A stretch of 64,000 nt of DNA from Corylus avellana (Eukaryota > Streptophyta > Magnoliopsida > Fagales > Betulaceae), in the NCBI RefSeq assembly GCF_901000735.1, contig NC_081541.1:31204060-31268059 (forward strand), in the 5' to 3' direction. The notes below the pieces were generated by a model, which saw nothing but the letters and a program-made list of their open reading frames with translations, was not told the origin of the DNA and did not search any database. Numbering within the stretch: the first letter of the stretch is position 1; every line of letters starts with the position of its first letter. Shown one piece after another: positions 54,212 to 64,000 of the stretch. The translations under genes were made by a program, and so were the position numbers.

Positions 54212-56629
54212 ATGGCAGCGACATTTGTTCATGCCTACTTCTACAACTCCAATGCACCAGAAAGTGTTTCAATTAGACAAGTCAAAACGATGAAAACAAA
54301 CCGGAAACCATGGCTCGTAAAGAAGCCGAAAATCTACAAATCAGCTTCACTTAATTGGAACCAATCGAATGATGTGAAAGCTTTGGTTGAACCACGCACT
54401 CTCTCGCTCACGCGGAATCTCCGTGCTTCTGTTGATTCTGGGTGTATTGAACATGCACTCTACATGTTTGAGAAAATGAACCGTTGTGATCCGTATGTCT
54501 GGAATGTGATGATTAGAGGGTTTACCAATAATGGGTTGCTTAGAGAGGCAATTGGTTTTTATTGTAGAATGGGATCGGAAGGAGTTCGAGCTGATAATTT
54601 TACATACCCTTTTGTGATCAAGGCGTGTACAGGGTTGTTGTCCTTGATGGAAGGGCAGAAGGTTCACGGTAAGTTGTTTAAGATTGGGTTGGATTTGGAT
54701 ATTTACGTTTGTAATTCGCTTATCGTTATGTATGCAAAGATGGGGTGTGTTGAGTTTGCAGAAAGGGTGTTTGGTGAAATGCCGGTTAGGGACTTGGTAT
54801 CTTGGAATTCTATGATTAGTGGCTATGTTTCCGTTGGGGATTGTTGGAGCTCATTGATGTGTTTCTGGGAAATGCAGGCACATGGAATGAAGCCTGACAG
54901 GTTCAGCATGATCAGCGCTCTTGGTGCTTGTTCTCTTGATTGTTGTCTGCGAAGTGGGAAGGAGATTCACTGCCAAGTGCTCAGATGTGGTTTGGAATTG
55001 GATGTTATGGTACAGACATCACTTCTTGACATGTACGGAAAATGTGGCAGGATGGATTATGCAGAGAGGTTGTTTGACAGAATTACTCCAAAAAACGTTG
55101 TGGCTTGGAATGCAATGATAGGTGGGTATGCTCTAAATGCTCATCCTCTTGACTCATTTGCTTGCTTGAAAAAGATGCAAGTTGCTGATCTCTTGAACCT
55201 TGATGTGATCACAATGATAAATGTGCTTCCCTCTTGTGCACAATTACAAGCTCTTTTAGAGGGTAAATCTGTCCATGGCTTTGCCATTAGAAGAGGTCTT
55301 CTCCCTCATTCAGTCTTGGAAACTGCTCTAGTTGACATGTATGGAGAATGCGGGGAGTTGAATCTGGCAGAACGTGTATTTGGTGAGATGACTGGAAAAA
55401 ACTTGATATCATGGAATGTCATGCTTGCTGCTTATGTACAGAATGGGTGGAATAGTGAAGCGTTGAGTCTGTTTCGAGATATTTGGAACCAGCCTTTTAA
55501 GCCAGATGCATTTACATTTGCAAGCATTCTACCCGCCTGTTCTGAATTAGGCTCATTGAGAGAAGGGAAGCAAATCCATGGTTTTATCATAAAATCTGAA
55601 CTTGGTACAAATACCTTCGTCTCGAATTCAATTGTTTACATGTATGCCAAATGTGGGGATTTAAGGAGTGCACGAGAATGTTTTGATCGCATGTTGTATA
55701 AGGATGTGATTTCATGGAACACGGTCATTATGGTATATGCCCTTCATGGGTTTGGTAGGTTTTCTGTTCAGTTGTTCTCTGAGATGATGGAAAAGGGCTT
55801 CAAACCCAATGAGAGCACCTTTGTCTCCCTGTTATCATCTTGTAGCATTTCTGGCATGGTCGATGAAGGGTGGGAATACTATAATTCAATGAAAAGGGAC
55901 TATAATATAGATCCCGGAATAGAGCACTGTGGCTGTATGATTGATCTTATTGGCCGGGCCGGAAATCTTGAGCTAGCCAAGAGATTCATTGAGGAAATGC
56001 CCTTGGTCCCTACGGCCAGGATATGGGGATCACTGCTGACTGCAAGTAGGAACAACGGAAACATAGAATTAGCTGAACTTGCAGCTAAGCACATTTTATC
56101 CTTGGAGCATGATAATACCGGGTGCTATGTCTTGCTTTCAAATATGTATGCTGAAGCTGGGAGGTGGAGAGATGTAGAGCGGATTAAATGTCTTATGATA
56201 AAAGAAGGTCTAGAGAAAACGAATGGCTGTACTGTGGTTGAGATCAGTTCTAGAACTTGCAGATTCATCGATGACGACAGGTCCCATGCTGAAACAAACA
56301 TGATTTGTGATGTATTAGATATTATCACGAGGAATATAGGGGAACATGTTTATGTTCATAGTGTTACCAAGTTCAGACCATTAGATTTGAGGAAGAAAAG
56401 AGCAAAATCACCAGGGAAACACAGTGTGAGATTAGCGATTTCTTTCGGCTTGATATCCACTACGATTGGAAGCCCTGTTCTTGTAAGAAAAAACACTAGA
56501 ATATGTGAAGATTGCCACAGTGCTGCAAAGAAGATTTCAGAGATTACTAGAAGAGAGATAATAGTGGGAGATTCTAAGGTCTTTCACCACTTCAGAGATG
56601 GGCATTGCTCATGCAGGGATTATTGGTGA
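54212..56629 (+). CDS. pentatricopeptide repeat protein, PLS-E-DYW class
   Basis: An intronless gene of 805 aa from the ATG at 54212 (an in-frame codon upstream is not ATG). About 17 PPR units run from residue ~65 to ~610, for example [40 protein letters not shown] and [20 protein letters not shown], followed by E/E+ motifs and a DYW domain ending [13 protein letters not shown]. The CxxCH (CEDCH) and HCSC zinc ligands are kept. The HSE motif that supplies the catalytic Glu of the cytidine deaminase reads HSV (His737, Val739; codon at 56426-56428), so the domain is probably not catalytic by itself. The N-terminus suggests an organellar transit peptide. The family binds organellar RNA and many DYW members specify C-to-U editing sites. 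It resembles Arabidopsis At4g35130, as far as I recall. Confidence 0.94.
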   Translation: MAATFVHAYFYNSNAPESVSIRQVKTMKTNRKPWLVKKPKIYKSASLNWNQSNDVKALVEPRTLSLTRNLRASVDSGCIEHALYMFEKMNRCDPYVWNVMIRGFTNNGLLREAIGFYCRMGSEGVRADNFTYPFVIKACTGLLSLMEGQKVHGKLFKIGLDLDIYVCNSLIVMYAKMGCVEFAERVFGEMPVRDLVSWNSMISGYVSVGDCWSSLMCFWEMQAHGMKPDRFSMISALGACSLDCCLRSGKEIHCQVLRCGLELDVMVQTSLLDMYGKCGRMDYAERLFDRITPKNVVAWNAMIGGYALNAHPLDSFACLKKMQVADLLNLDVITMINVLPSCAQLQALLEGKSVHGFAIRRGLLPHSVLETALVDMYGECGELNLAERVFGEMTGKNLISWNVMLAAYVQNGWNSEALSLFRDIWNQPFKPDAFTFASILPACSELGSLREGKQIHGFIIKSELGTNTFVSNSIVYMYAKCGDLRSARECFDRMLYKDVISWNTVIMVYALHGFGRFSVQLFSEMMEKGFKPNESTFVSLLSSCSISGMVDEGWEYYNSMKRDYNIDPGIEHCGCMIDLIGRAGNLELAKRFIEEMPLVPTARIWGSLLTASRNNGNIELAELAAKHILSLEHDNTGCYVLLSNMYAEAGRWRDVERIKCLMIKEGLEKTNGCTVVEISSRTCRFIDDDRSHAETNMICDVLDIITRNIGEHVYVHSVTKFRPLDLRKKRAKSPGKHSVRLAISFGLISTTIGSPVLVRKNTRICEDCHSAAKKISEITRREIIVGDSKVFHHFRDGHCSCRDYW

Positions 56630-58157
56630 CTGCAGTTTTTATAAACACTTGGAAAATTGTAAGACATGCCTGGCTAGAATCTAGATACGTTTTCATGGCA
56701 CAATGAGCCAAAAGATCTAGCAGAGAACGTATATATTACTTCAGGAAGTTGTGCATTTAATCAAATGAGCAACATAGTGGCTTAATTTATTAAAAAGGTC
56801 CATAACATTCAGAATTAACAATCTTCTTCAAAAATTTCCCCTTGCTTTCGTGTGTCAGGTATCTATATCCTAGTGTTTCGTGATATAAACAATAGAAATG
56901 TGAAAACAGATTGTATTTTAAGGAGTATTTCGTATTTTGAGTTGTTTGTTAATGTCTTTGACTTAAGAACAGAAAACAAAGTCGTTAACAAACATGGTCA
57001 GTGTTTTTTGTCTGGGTTAAGAACCATGTAACTCTTCCTTTTCCTTTTTTGGAATTAATCCCTTTTTTATTTTTTATTTTATTTTTTTTAATCAATCAAG
57101 CCTTTGGATTTAGGGGTGAAAACTAGCATGGGTCACAAGACAAAGGAAAGTTCAAGAGAGACAAGAACGTGTTGAGTATAAGATGAACTAAATCACATCT
57201 TATAACACACGAAAAGTTGTGGAATTTCAGAGAAAAGATCAAGGAATTTTTGTTTCTCTATTTATTAAAAATATATATATTTTTAAAAGTCCTGCCAATT
57301 GTTCATTTATGTTATTTGCTTGATTAAGAACCTTAATAGTCCTTTTCACTCACGCCTACGTGTGAAAGACAAAGGGAAGTCAAAGGCCAGAACATTAATA
57401 ACATATTGAGTATGACATGAACTAAATCCAATCTTATAATAAACTATAAGTTGTTGAATTTAAGAGGAATCATCCTTATCTCAAAAGTTTAAATTAATAT
57501 AAAATGATAAATTTAATAATTTAATATATATTTTAATATTCTTTTTGAATAAATAACGCTTAACATATATAATATTTAATTAAAATGAAAGCTAAATTAT
57601 AAAGACAATATTTAAACTCAATTATTTAAAAATTTAAGCTAGTAAAAAAAAATTAATTATTTACTATATAATTTAATACTTAAAATGATATTTTTTACCA
57701 GTTTAGTAAAGGGCGTGGCTTAAAGAAGAAAGAACCAATTCTATACGCGCGCCGGCAGGGCGCGTGGGGAAGGCAATAATGGAATGTGGTCTGGAAATGT
57801 CCCTTGTCAAAAATGGCCTTGGAATTAAATCCACAGCATTGAGCGGCTGAGCCTACCAACCTTATCACACCCACCATTCTCGAAGACAGTAGTACTGTAG
57901 AGTCAAAGAGTGTGTTGTACATAGCAAAAAGTGGGGAATTTGAAGGGTAAAACCGTAAAGTTGTCACTACAAATTTCTTTTTATTTTTTTTTTTAAAATT
58001 TGGTTGGTGCAGTCTTGTGCGTGCAAGTTGGATTGCGGTTCAATTGCGACATCATTATATATTATTTGACAAATTTTATTCCTCCATAGCCGGAGGGAAC
58101 ATGTGAGCTATAACGCTGGTGTTGCAATTTACTCTCAATTTTTATTATAATTTTTTA

Positions 58158-58523
58158 AAGTAAAGTTCACTTAACCCCTTAAATTACTACTCCAATGATA
58201 ATCTATTCTCAAAACTATCAATTGTGACAGTTTACCCTCCAAATTACTAAAACAATAACAATGTATTCTAAATTTTAACAAAATGACGAAATTACTCTTG
58301 TTAAAATAAAAACAAAAATACTAAAATTTAATTTTTTTTTTCAAATTTTTAAGGGTATTTTTGTCTTATTAAAAATTTTACAAGAGTAATTTCGTCATTT
58401 TGGTAGCATTGGGGGTACATTGTCATTGTTTTGGTAGTTTGAGAGGTAAATTGTCATAATTAATAGTTTCAGAGGTAAATTGTCATTAGAGTGGTGGTTT
58501 AAGGAGGTTAAGTGGATTTACCC
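58158..58523. mobile_element. foldback MITE
   Basis: The left end taaagttcacttaacccctt pairs with the right end aaggaggttaagtggattta, and the arms continue inward with 'actatcaattgtgacagttta' against 'taaattgtcataattaatagt'. About 365 bp, AT-rich core. Confidence 0.65.
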
Positions 58524-58639
58524 AATTTTTTTACCACGTTTTACCTAAGTTATAATTATATTAAATTATTTAATTGTTAATATAGCAAACATTAGGTACA
58601 TTGTCACATTAATTTACATAAGAGACCTAAATATGTTTT

Positions 58640-58985
58640 AGGATTACTTTTATAAAGGTCTCCTGAACTTTCACGTGTTTTAAGAAAATTTCTCACAATC
58701 TTAATTTCATTCCCTCAAATTTCTAATTTGATACAATCTACCCCTCTGTTAGTGGCGTTAAATACTAACGAAGATTATGAAAAATACCAAAATACCCACA
58801 ACTTTTTCTTTAAATAAAAAATAAAAAAATTAATGTGAAATTAGTGTAAATTTAGAATTTTATAAAATTTTTAAGAATATAAAGATCATTTCATCCATTT
58901 AAAACATTTTTTAACGCCAAATCCTAACAGAGGGGGTAAATTGCATCAAATTAAAAATTCGATAGGTAAATTGAGAGTTTTTTAT
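58640..58985. mobile_element. foldback MITE, neighbour of the preceding one
   Basis: The left arm 'ccctcaaatttctaatttgat' with 'acaatctacccc' pairs with the right arm 'ggggtaaattgcatcaaatt' and 'aaaaattcgataggtaaattg'. Ends are less sharp than in the neighbouring element. Confidence 0.5.
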
Positions 58986-60631
58986 TTGTTAAAATTCTCT
59001 TCTTGTGTATTTTGTTTTTTTTTTTTTTTTATTCTCAAAATAAAAATATCAACAAACAATCTAAAACACTTAAAATTGTTTTCGTATTTATGTCACAGAA
59101 CATTTTTTAAATAAAAAAATATTAACAAAAACAAAATAGAAAGCTATTTCAATCATAATAAGAATTGTATAAATTTATGACCATTAAGTCTCCTAACATT
59201 ATTTTTATATATAAAAAGGCCATAACTTAGCGTCTCATCATAGCTTACAATTATTATTACTTTCACTGTGGTCTAATCTTTCATAAAAAAAAACAATGCT
59301 AGCTAATTGACTTGCTCTGGTCTATGGTTAATCAACCCTTGATAGCGCCACAAGTCATTTCTTCCTCAATCATGGATTAATTGCTCATAATTATTATAAC
59401 ATGCATTTTTTCCTATCTTACACTCTTGTAATAAATAAATAACTAAAAGGCAACAACAATATAAAAATAACAAGAAAATGCTTGGGTATAATTTTTAATA
59501 TAATTTATTTACAAACTAATATGACAGTTTATAATTAATAAAATAATTTTAAAATGTATAGTTGACAAATTCGTCGCTAATTAATTAAATTAACAATTTT
59601 TTTTTTTTGCATATCTCTACTCCCAAATAACAAAAAAGAAATTATGCTTTATTTGCTGATGTATTTAGGGTGGGGGAAGAGATTTTTTTTTATAAGTACA
59701 ACAAAAGAAGCAAACTATAGGAAACAAACATTACAACAACAAAAATCACTAAAAAAACACATAATTAAATACAAGCAAATCAACGGAAAATTCCAATCTA
59801 GACAAATAGTTAGTACCTCACTACTTCGGAGGGAGACTTTGAAGATGGAATTCAAGCTGGAATGCAGGCAACAAAGCTGAAGGTTGCAGCCTATGATAAA
59901 TATTTCTATCGAGAGTACTAACAAGAGAAGGTATATTTACAATAGTTGTGGGATCTCCTTCTAACAGTGAGTTAGAAGCCAATTAGGTCAGATTTTGTTA
60001 AGGCTTAAATTTGAATATGAGAAATTTGAAAGACCAAAAGGACTCTTCGAAAAAGAGCTTGAGGACCATAGATTTGCTATAAAAGACCCGAGGTAGCGGT
60101 GGTGTGTGAAGCTCACTCGCGCCAGTAAAGGTGCAGAAGAGACGTGTGAATGATAAAGGTGGATGGATAGTTGTAGATTTGATCTTCAAAACCCCAAGCA
60201 AAAAGATAAAAATTAAAAAAATAAAAAAAGGTAAAAAATAAACACCAATCTAAAGAGACCGAAGGTGGAGATGTTGGGTTTGAGGAGAGGAGAGGAGGGA
60301 ACATCCTCCCTAGAACGGAGGAGGGGGGTTTGCTTCTTTGAGAGCCTGGATATAAAAATCAAAATAATCTTTTTGTATTTTTAGCCGTATTTTTGTTATT
60401 AGAAGAGAAAATAAAAAGACAACAAAAACAAAACAAAACAAATTTGTTTTTTAAAACATGTATTCAATATGTTTAATTATTTGAACAAAACCCTGGCAGT
60501 CTATTATATACAAAAAATCAATTTACAAATTGAAGAGATTCCTATCATATCTACCAGTCAAACCCCAGAAGTTTCCCAAAAAAAAAAAAAAAAAAACACC
60601 CTCTCTCTCTCTCTCTCTCTCTCTGTGTTTC

Positions 60632-61171
60632 TCATTCAACTTTCTCATCGTCCTCCTCATCGTCCTCGTCAGCATAGCACACTGCACTCCCTCTTCTGTC
60701 CCAGAAAGCTTCCTTAATCCTGGAAACGACGTCGCCGAGCCAGCCAAAGCAGCCGAACCACCGGTGCCCACACGAGCACTTCTCTCTAAGCCTCCCAAAG
60801 AAGCCCTTGTTGCCAGTCTCCGCAGGCGTGGACATGGGCTGGAGATACGCTAAAGCCGCGTGTTTGACCAGCGGGTTCTTGATGGGGATCTCGTCGTACC
60901 AGCTCGAGTTGTGGGTCGGCGACATCACCGACAGTGAAGACGCCGGCAAGAGGTCCCTCAGGCTCGTGTACGTGATCGCCTCCATGCTTATCATCTCTAT
61001 GTCGGCGATTGGGTACTCCGAGGAGTTGAAGCCGTTGGGCACGAGGAAACTTGGGGAATGAGAGTGGGAATGAGAGTGTGAGTTGGGGCGGAACTTCAAT
61101 GGGAAATCCGGTTTTGGGTTCGGGTTAGGATTTGGGTCCGAATTTATTTCCTTGATCATAGGGGTTTCCAT
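60632..61171 (-). CDS. uncharacterised plant protein, 179 aa
   Basis: Single minus-strand frame from the ATG at 61171 (METPMIKEINSD); upstream in-frame codons contain no ATG. Features in order: an Asn-Pro run (DPNPNPNPKPDFPLKFRP), a His-Ser run (SHSHSHSHS), a conserved-looking centre (EYPIADIEMISMEAITYTSL, then RDLLPASS, SPTHNSSW, IPIKNPLVKHAALAYLQPMS), a Cys/Trp-rich part (CSCGHRWFGCFGWLGDVV) and an acidic tail (DEDDEEDDEKVE). The centre suggests a plant-conserved family, which I believe has Arabidopsis members of unknown function. No membrane segment is evident. A (CT)n tract begins 8 bp beyond the stop. Confidence 0.75.
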   Translation of the reverse strand: METPMIKEINSDPNPNPNPKPDFPLKFRPNSHSHSHSHSPSFLVPNGFNSSEYPIADIEMISMEAITYTSLRDLLPASSLSVMSPTHNSSWYDEIPIKNPLVKHAALAYLQPMSTPAETGNKGFFGRLREKCSCGHRWFGCFGWLGDVVSRIKEAFWDRRGSAVCYADEDDEEDDEKVE

Positions 61172-62738
61172 GGTTATATAATTCTCAGTAATAGTTAACT
61201 GAAAATGTCTTTTCAAAATTTGAAGCTTTGGGTTTTGCTTATCTGGGTCTCTCTCTACTAATAGACTTTCGGATGGAGGGGGATAAAGGTGTGATTAGAG
61301 ACTAAAACGGTGGCTTAATTAAGAGCTCTGAGAGATTTGGAAGCGGGAGGAGATTTAGGTGGGCGAGGGAGGACGGAGAAGTGCGTGTCCACGCGCTCTA
61401 AAGGGAGTGGTTATGTACGCTTTCGGGGTGGGGGGTGCAATACGGGGATGACGCCTGTCTACTTGGTAAATGGTAACGTTAGAATCGAGCGCGTGGAGCT
61501 CCTGATTATTTAAACTCTTTTGTTATATCTATGTGTATGATTACACCACGCCGCTGTCTTATTAATATGACACTGTAAATTTAGATTAACTTTTGTTGTT
61601 CAACCAAAAAAAAAAAAAACTATTTATTATAATTTATAGTGAAATGTTATATGAATCGAGATTTACAACGATTAAATAATTATTTGGGTATTTTTGCAAG
61701 AGAGACTCAGCTGTCTGAATAGGTAATCAAACAGTCTAAAATTTATTTAAATAGCTATGTAAAATTTAATCAAATTGTGTTCTCAAGAGGCAAATCAGTC
61801 GATTGAAAACTACATCTCTCATCTCATAAATCAAATATTTGTGAGCTAATGATTTTCTAATAAGCAATTAGCTACAAGGGTGTCATTGTGTTGGCAACCA
61901 AATCTTGCCACCTAAGTATAGGGGCCAGTAGTAGTAGTTGTCCAAAATTTTAAAATCAAATAAAATGCAAGTTCAGCACCAAACTCTGTACTTGATGAAA
62001 CTTGACCAAATGATTTGCATGGTATTCGCTTGGGTGGGTACGATTTTAATTTAATATAGAAAAACCAAAAAAAAACAAATGATTCTTGTGTTTTCACACT
62101 TTCAAAAATTGCTATTTAGTCCCTAGGTATTTTTATAATTTTAATTCAATTCTCGAGTTTTCATTTTCAACAAATATGTGCTTAGATTTTACCTAAGTTT
62201 CACATATGTCTCTCTATCAATTTGTGATTTAACGTGCCATATCATACTACTTAATTGATAATACATTACATGGCTTGTGTATCACTCCATATGTGCCAAT
62301 TATTATATTATATGTTCTACTTGGTAAATTTACCTTAAATTATAAATTTGCACTGAATTAAAAATTAAAAACAAAAAAAAAAAACAAAGAAAGAGAGAGA
62401 TTTGTATGAATTTAAGGTAGGTTGATGTGTGGAGCTGTTTGAAATTGGCATGAGTAATAATACTGCACACGCTCTTATTACTACGGATAGAAATTTGCTA
62501 CAAATTATTACGTTTTCATTGGTGGGCCTTTTTGCAACGATTAGTAGTTTAGAGAAGTTGAGTGTGACATGGTAGGTTGTGGGGAGTAACGTGTAAATGA
62601 GTTATAGTCAATAGGAATTAAGTGTAATTAACCCTAACAAATAAATGCAAGAGTTAATAAAAATATCATTATTTTTGTAAATTTTTTATATTAAAAATAT
62701 TACTTGATGCTTACATGGAAAGGTACGTTCGTAGCTTA

Positions 62739-62810
62739 AATAAGTTCAACAAAGACTCGTTGATGGTACTTACAATTTAAGACCATCAATGAGTCTTTGT
62801 TGAATTTATT
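62739..62810. repeat. near-perfect 29-bp inverted repeat with 14-nt loop
   Basis: Left arm 62739-62767 (containing ttcaacaaagactcgttgat) and right arm 62782-62810 are inverted copies with two mismatches. It would form a strong hairpin in RNA from either strand. Confidence 0.85.
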
Positions 62811-62952
62811 ATACAATTACCTTAAATAGACACATGTTACATGTATATTTCTTGTACATCTGTTTTACACCGATTGCCATTGGATTTTATTTAAAAAATA
62901 AATATATGAAGATATACCGAAAATGTACAAAAAAGAAAAAAAATCATGTCTC

Positions 62953-62955
<3 letters not shown>

Positions 62956-62997
<42 letters not shown>
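62956..62997. repeat. (TA)n microsatellite
   Basis: About 20 uninterrupted ta dinucleotides. Confidence 0.9.
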
Positions 62998-62999
<2 letters not shown>

Positions 63000-63175
63000 C
63001 GAGAAATCATTCCAGTCTTATTAATTAATAAATGATACATCACAGAGCAAAAACTCTTATAAAATCATAGCCGAAGCTACGAGGCTACAAGTCATAAATA
63101 CATACATAACAAATATCTGTTAACCCATGACAAATTTTCAGTTGTAACAACAAATCTGTTTCAGATAGACTCAAC

Positions 63176-63298
63176 TCAATGCATAGGTAGCTTATACTCA
63201 TCGGCCCTGGAAGCAGAAAACCCATTGCCGAAACTCATCCTACTTAGCCCGAAAGCCAGAAAACTATTCACATTCACGACCAAAAGGTCTAGACAATC
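63176..63298 (-). CDS. possible terminal exon of a minus-strand gene entering from the right
   Basis: On the minus strand an acceptor-like tttgaatag is followed by 40 codons and a TGA. The peptide (including FLAFGLSRMSFGNGFSASRA and ending DEYKLPMH) has balanced, protein-like composition. No preceding exon was recognised before the window edge and the family is unknown, so this may be a chance frame. Confidence 0.25.
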   Translation of the reverse strand, partial: DCLDLLVVNVNSFLAFGLSRMSFGNGFSASRADEYKLPMH

Positions 63299-64000
63299 CT
63301 ATTCAAACAAGTTACAAAGAAAATGCAAAATTAGTGCAAAGCCGCCGACATATTAATCATCCTGCTATATAAATTAGTGCAATTTATAAATTTGCTAGGC
63401 CTATGGTTGTGTTTGGGAAAGTTTTTTTTTTTTTTTTCATTTTTATTTTTCTGGGATAGTAATAAGAATTCATTGATGTAATAAAATAATTTTAAATTTT
63501 CTTTTAGAGAAAAATGCTATTTTCTAGATAAATGGAAAAGGATCGGAGAAACAAACTGCCAAATATGCCAGAATTTGTTTTATAACTTGCCGACACATGT
63601 CAATTAGAGAAAATGATCATCTCCATTTAGTATATTTTGAAAGGTAGTGTTGTCCAAAAGTTTTAATGATAATGCACTACCCTTCAAAATACACTAAATG
63701 GAGGAAATTGAGGGATTTTAAAATGGAAAGGATTCTTTTCCGTCAATTAGCTAGCATGTCATTGCAAGGTGTTAAATTTTTTTTTCCTATTATTACTCCA
63801 GCTCCCTCTTTAGAGAAAAAAAAAAATGACATTGCAGATAGCATGGCACATCGTCTACACTCTACGAGATACTATCCCATGTAAGAGAATATATTACATT
63901 CTTATTCTCATATTTTCAAGTACATATATTCTTTGATATATCGAAAAAAAAAAAAATAATAATAATAATAATTTTTATTATCACATAAAAAAGCATTTAA

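Larger units (their letters stand above)
56630..60631. other. spacer between the PPR gene and the minus-strand gene at 60.6 kb
   Basis: Contains a diverged direct repeat (about 57125-57240 and 57355-57480, sharing 'ttgagtat.a.atgaactaaatc'), two foldback MITEs (58158-58523 and 58640-58985), and polypurine sequence near 60270-60330. 57700-57960 is GC-richer and has an open minus frame of 90 codons with no recognisable product. Just beyond the stop of the next gene lie (CT)n (60601-60624) and an A run (60578-60597). Confidence 0.5.
61172..64000. other. right-end spacer
   Basis: 61172-61450 is the presumed 5' UTR/promoter of the minus-strand gene and is GC-richer. The rest is AT-rich with a tight hairpin (62739-62810), (TA)n (62956-62997) and a possible terminal exon (63176-63298, minus). 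Nothing else recognised. Confidence 0.5.

Noticed and set aside
57695..57967. 90-codon minus-strand frame
   Set aside because: No recognisable motif, no splice or TATA context, and composition typical of spacer.

Overview
The window looks like nuclear DNA of a dicotyledonous, probably woody (rosid) plant. Genes are intron-rich with GT/AG junctions, intergenic DNA is AT-rich, and transposons of many kinds fill the space between genes. The protein families also point to a plant: a DYW-class pentatricopeptide protein, a family-1 UDP-glycosyltransferase with a plant PSPG box, a DNL zinc-ribbon protein of the plastid type, MULE and PIF/Harbinger transposases, and tRNA-derived SINEs. I cannot name the species. 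A run of exactly 100 N at 39034-39133 marks it as a draft scaffold.

Layout. 1-4.7 kb: AT-rich spacer with tandem repeats and small foldback elements, plus a possible gene end at the very left. 4.9-9.0 kb (+): five-exon WD40 gene of the DCAF8 type. 11.0-12.8 kb (+): four-exon DNL zinc-ribbon (HSP70-escort) gene. 13.4-14.9 kb (-): intronless UGT gene with a one-base frameshift near its start. 15.1-17.7 kb: tandemly duplicated spacer in which each copy has gained different retroelements and MITEs. 18.2-24.5 kb (-): 14-exon MFS transporter. 27.3-36.5 kb: a 9.2-kb Mutator-like element (MULE) with roughly 1-kb terminal inverted repeats, probable target duplications, a decayed MURA-type transposase (-) and an apparently intact tail-anchored GRF zinc-finger gene (+), convergently arranged. 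37.6-46.0 kb: PIF/Harbinger-type material, comprising a Myb/SANT-like gene with two in-frame stops (artefactually repeated around the N gap), an apparently intact DDE transposase, and a second, broken GRF-like gene. 47.4-48.3 kb: rotted Ty3/gypsy pol fragment. 50.4 kb (+): small one-exon plant protein. 54.2-56.6 kb (+): intronless PPR-DYW gene. 60.6-61.2 kb (-): uncharacterised plant protein. The rest is spacer with MITEs, SINEs and microsatellites.

The host genes have unrelated roles: CUL4-DDB1 substrate reception, organellar chaperone maintenance, small-molecule glycosylation, membrane transport and organellar RNA processing. They do not form a pathway. The DCAF8-like and PPR-DYW genes resemble the neighbouring Arabidopsis genes At4g35140 and At4g35130 as I recall them, so this may be a conserved block expanded by transposons.

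The most unusual content is inside the MULE. A phase-0 exon plus its intron is tandemly repeated at the 3' end of the transposase gene. A 155-bp inverted duplication interrupts the transposase and would fold into a hairpin if transcribed. The second gene encodes a GRF finger with a C-terminal membrane anchor. A similar GRF/hydrophobic-tail arrangement sits beside the unrelated Harbinger transposase 15 kb away. All exon coordinates were read by eye from splice signals and reading-frame continuity; no alignment or database search was possible.
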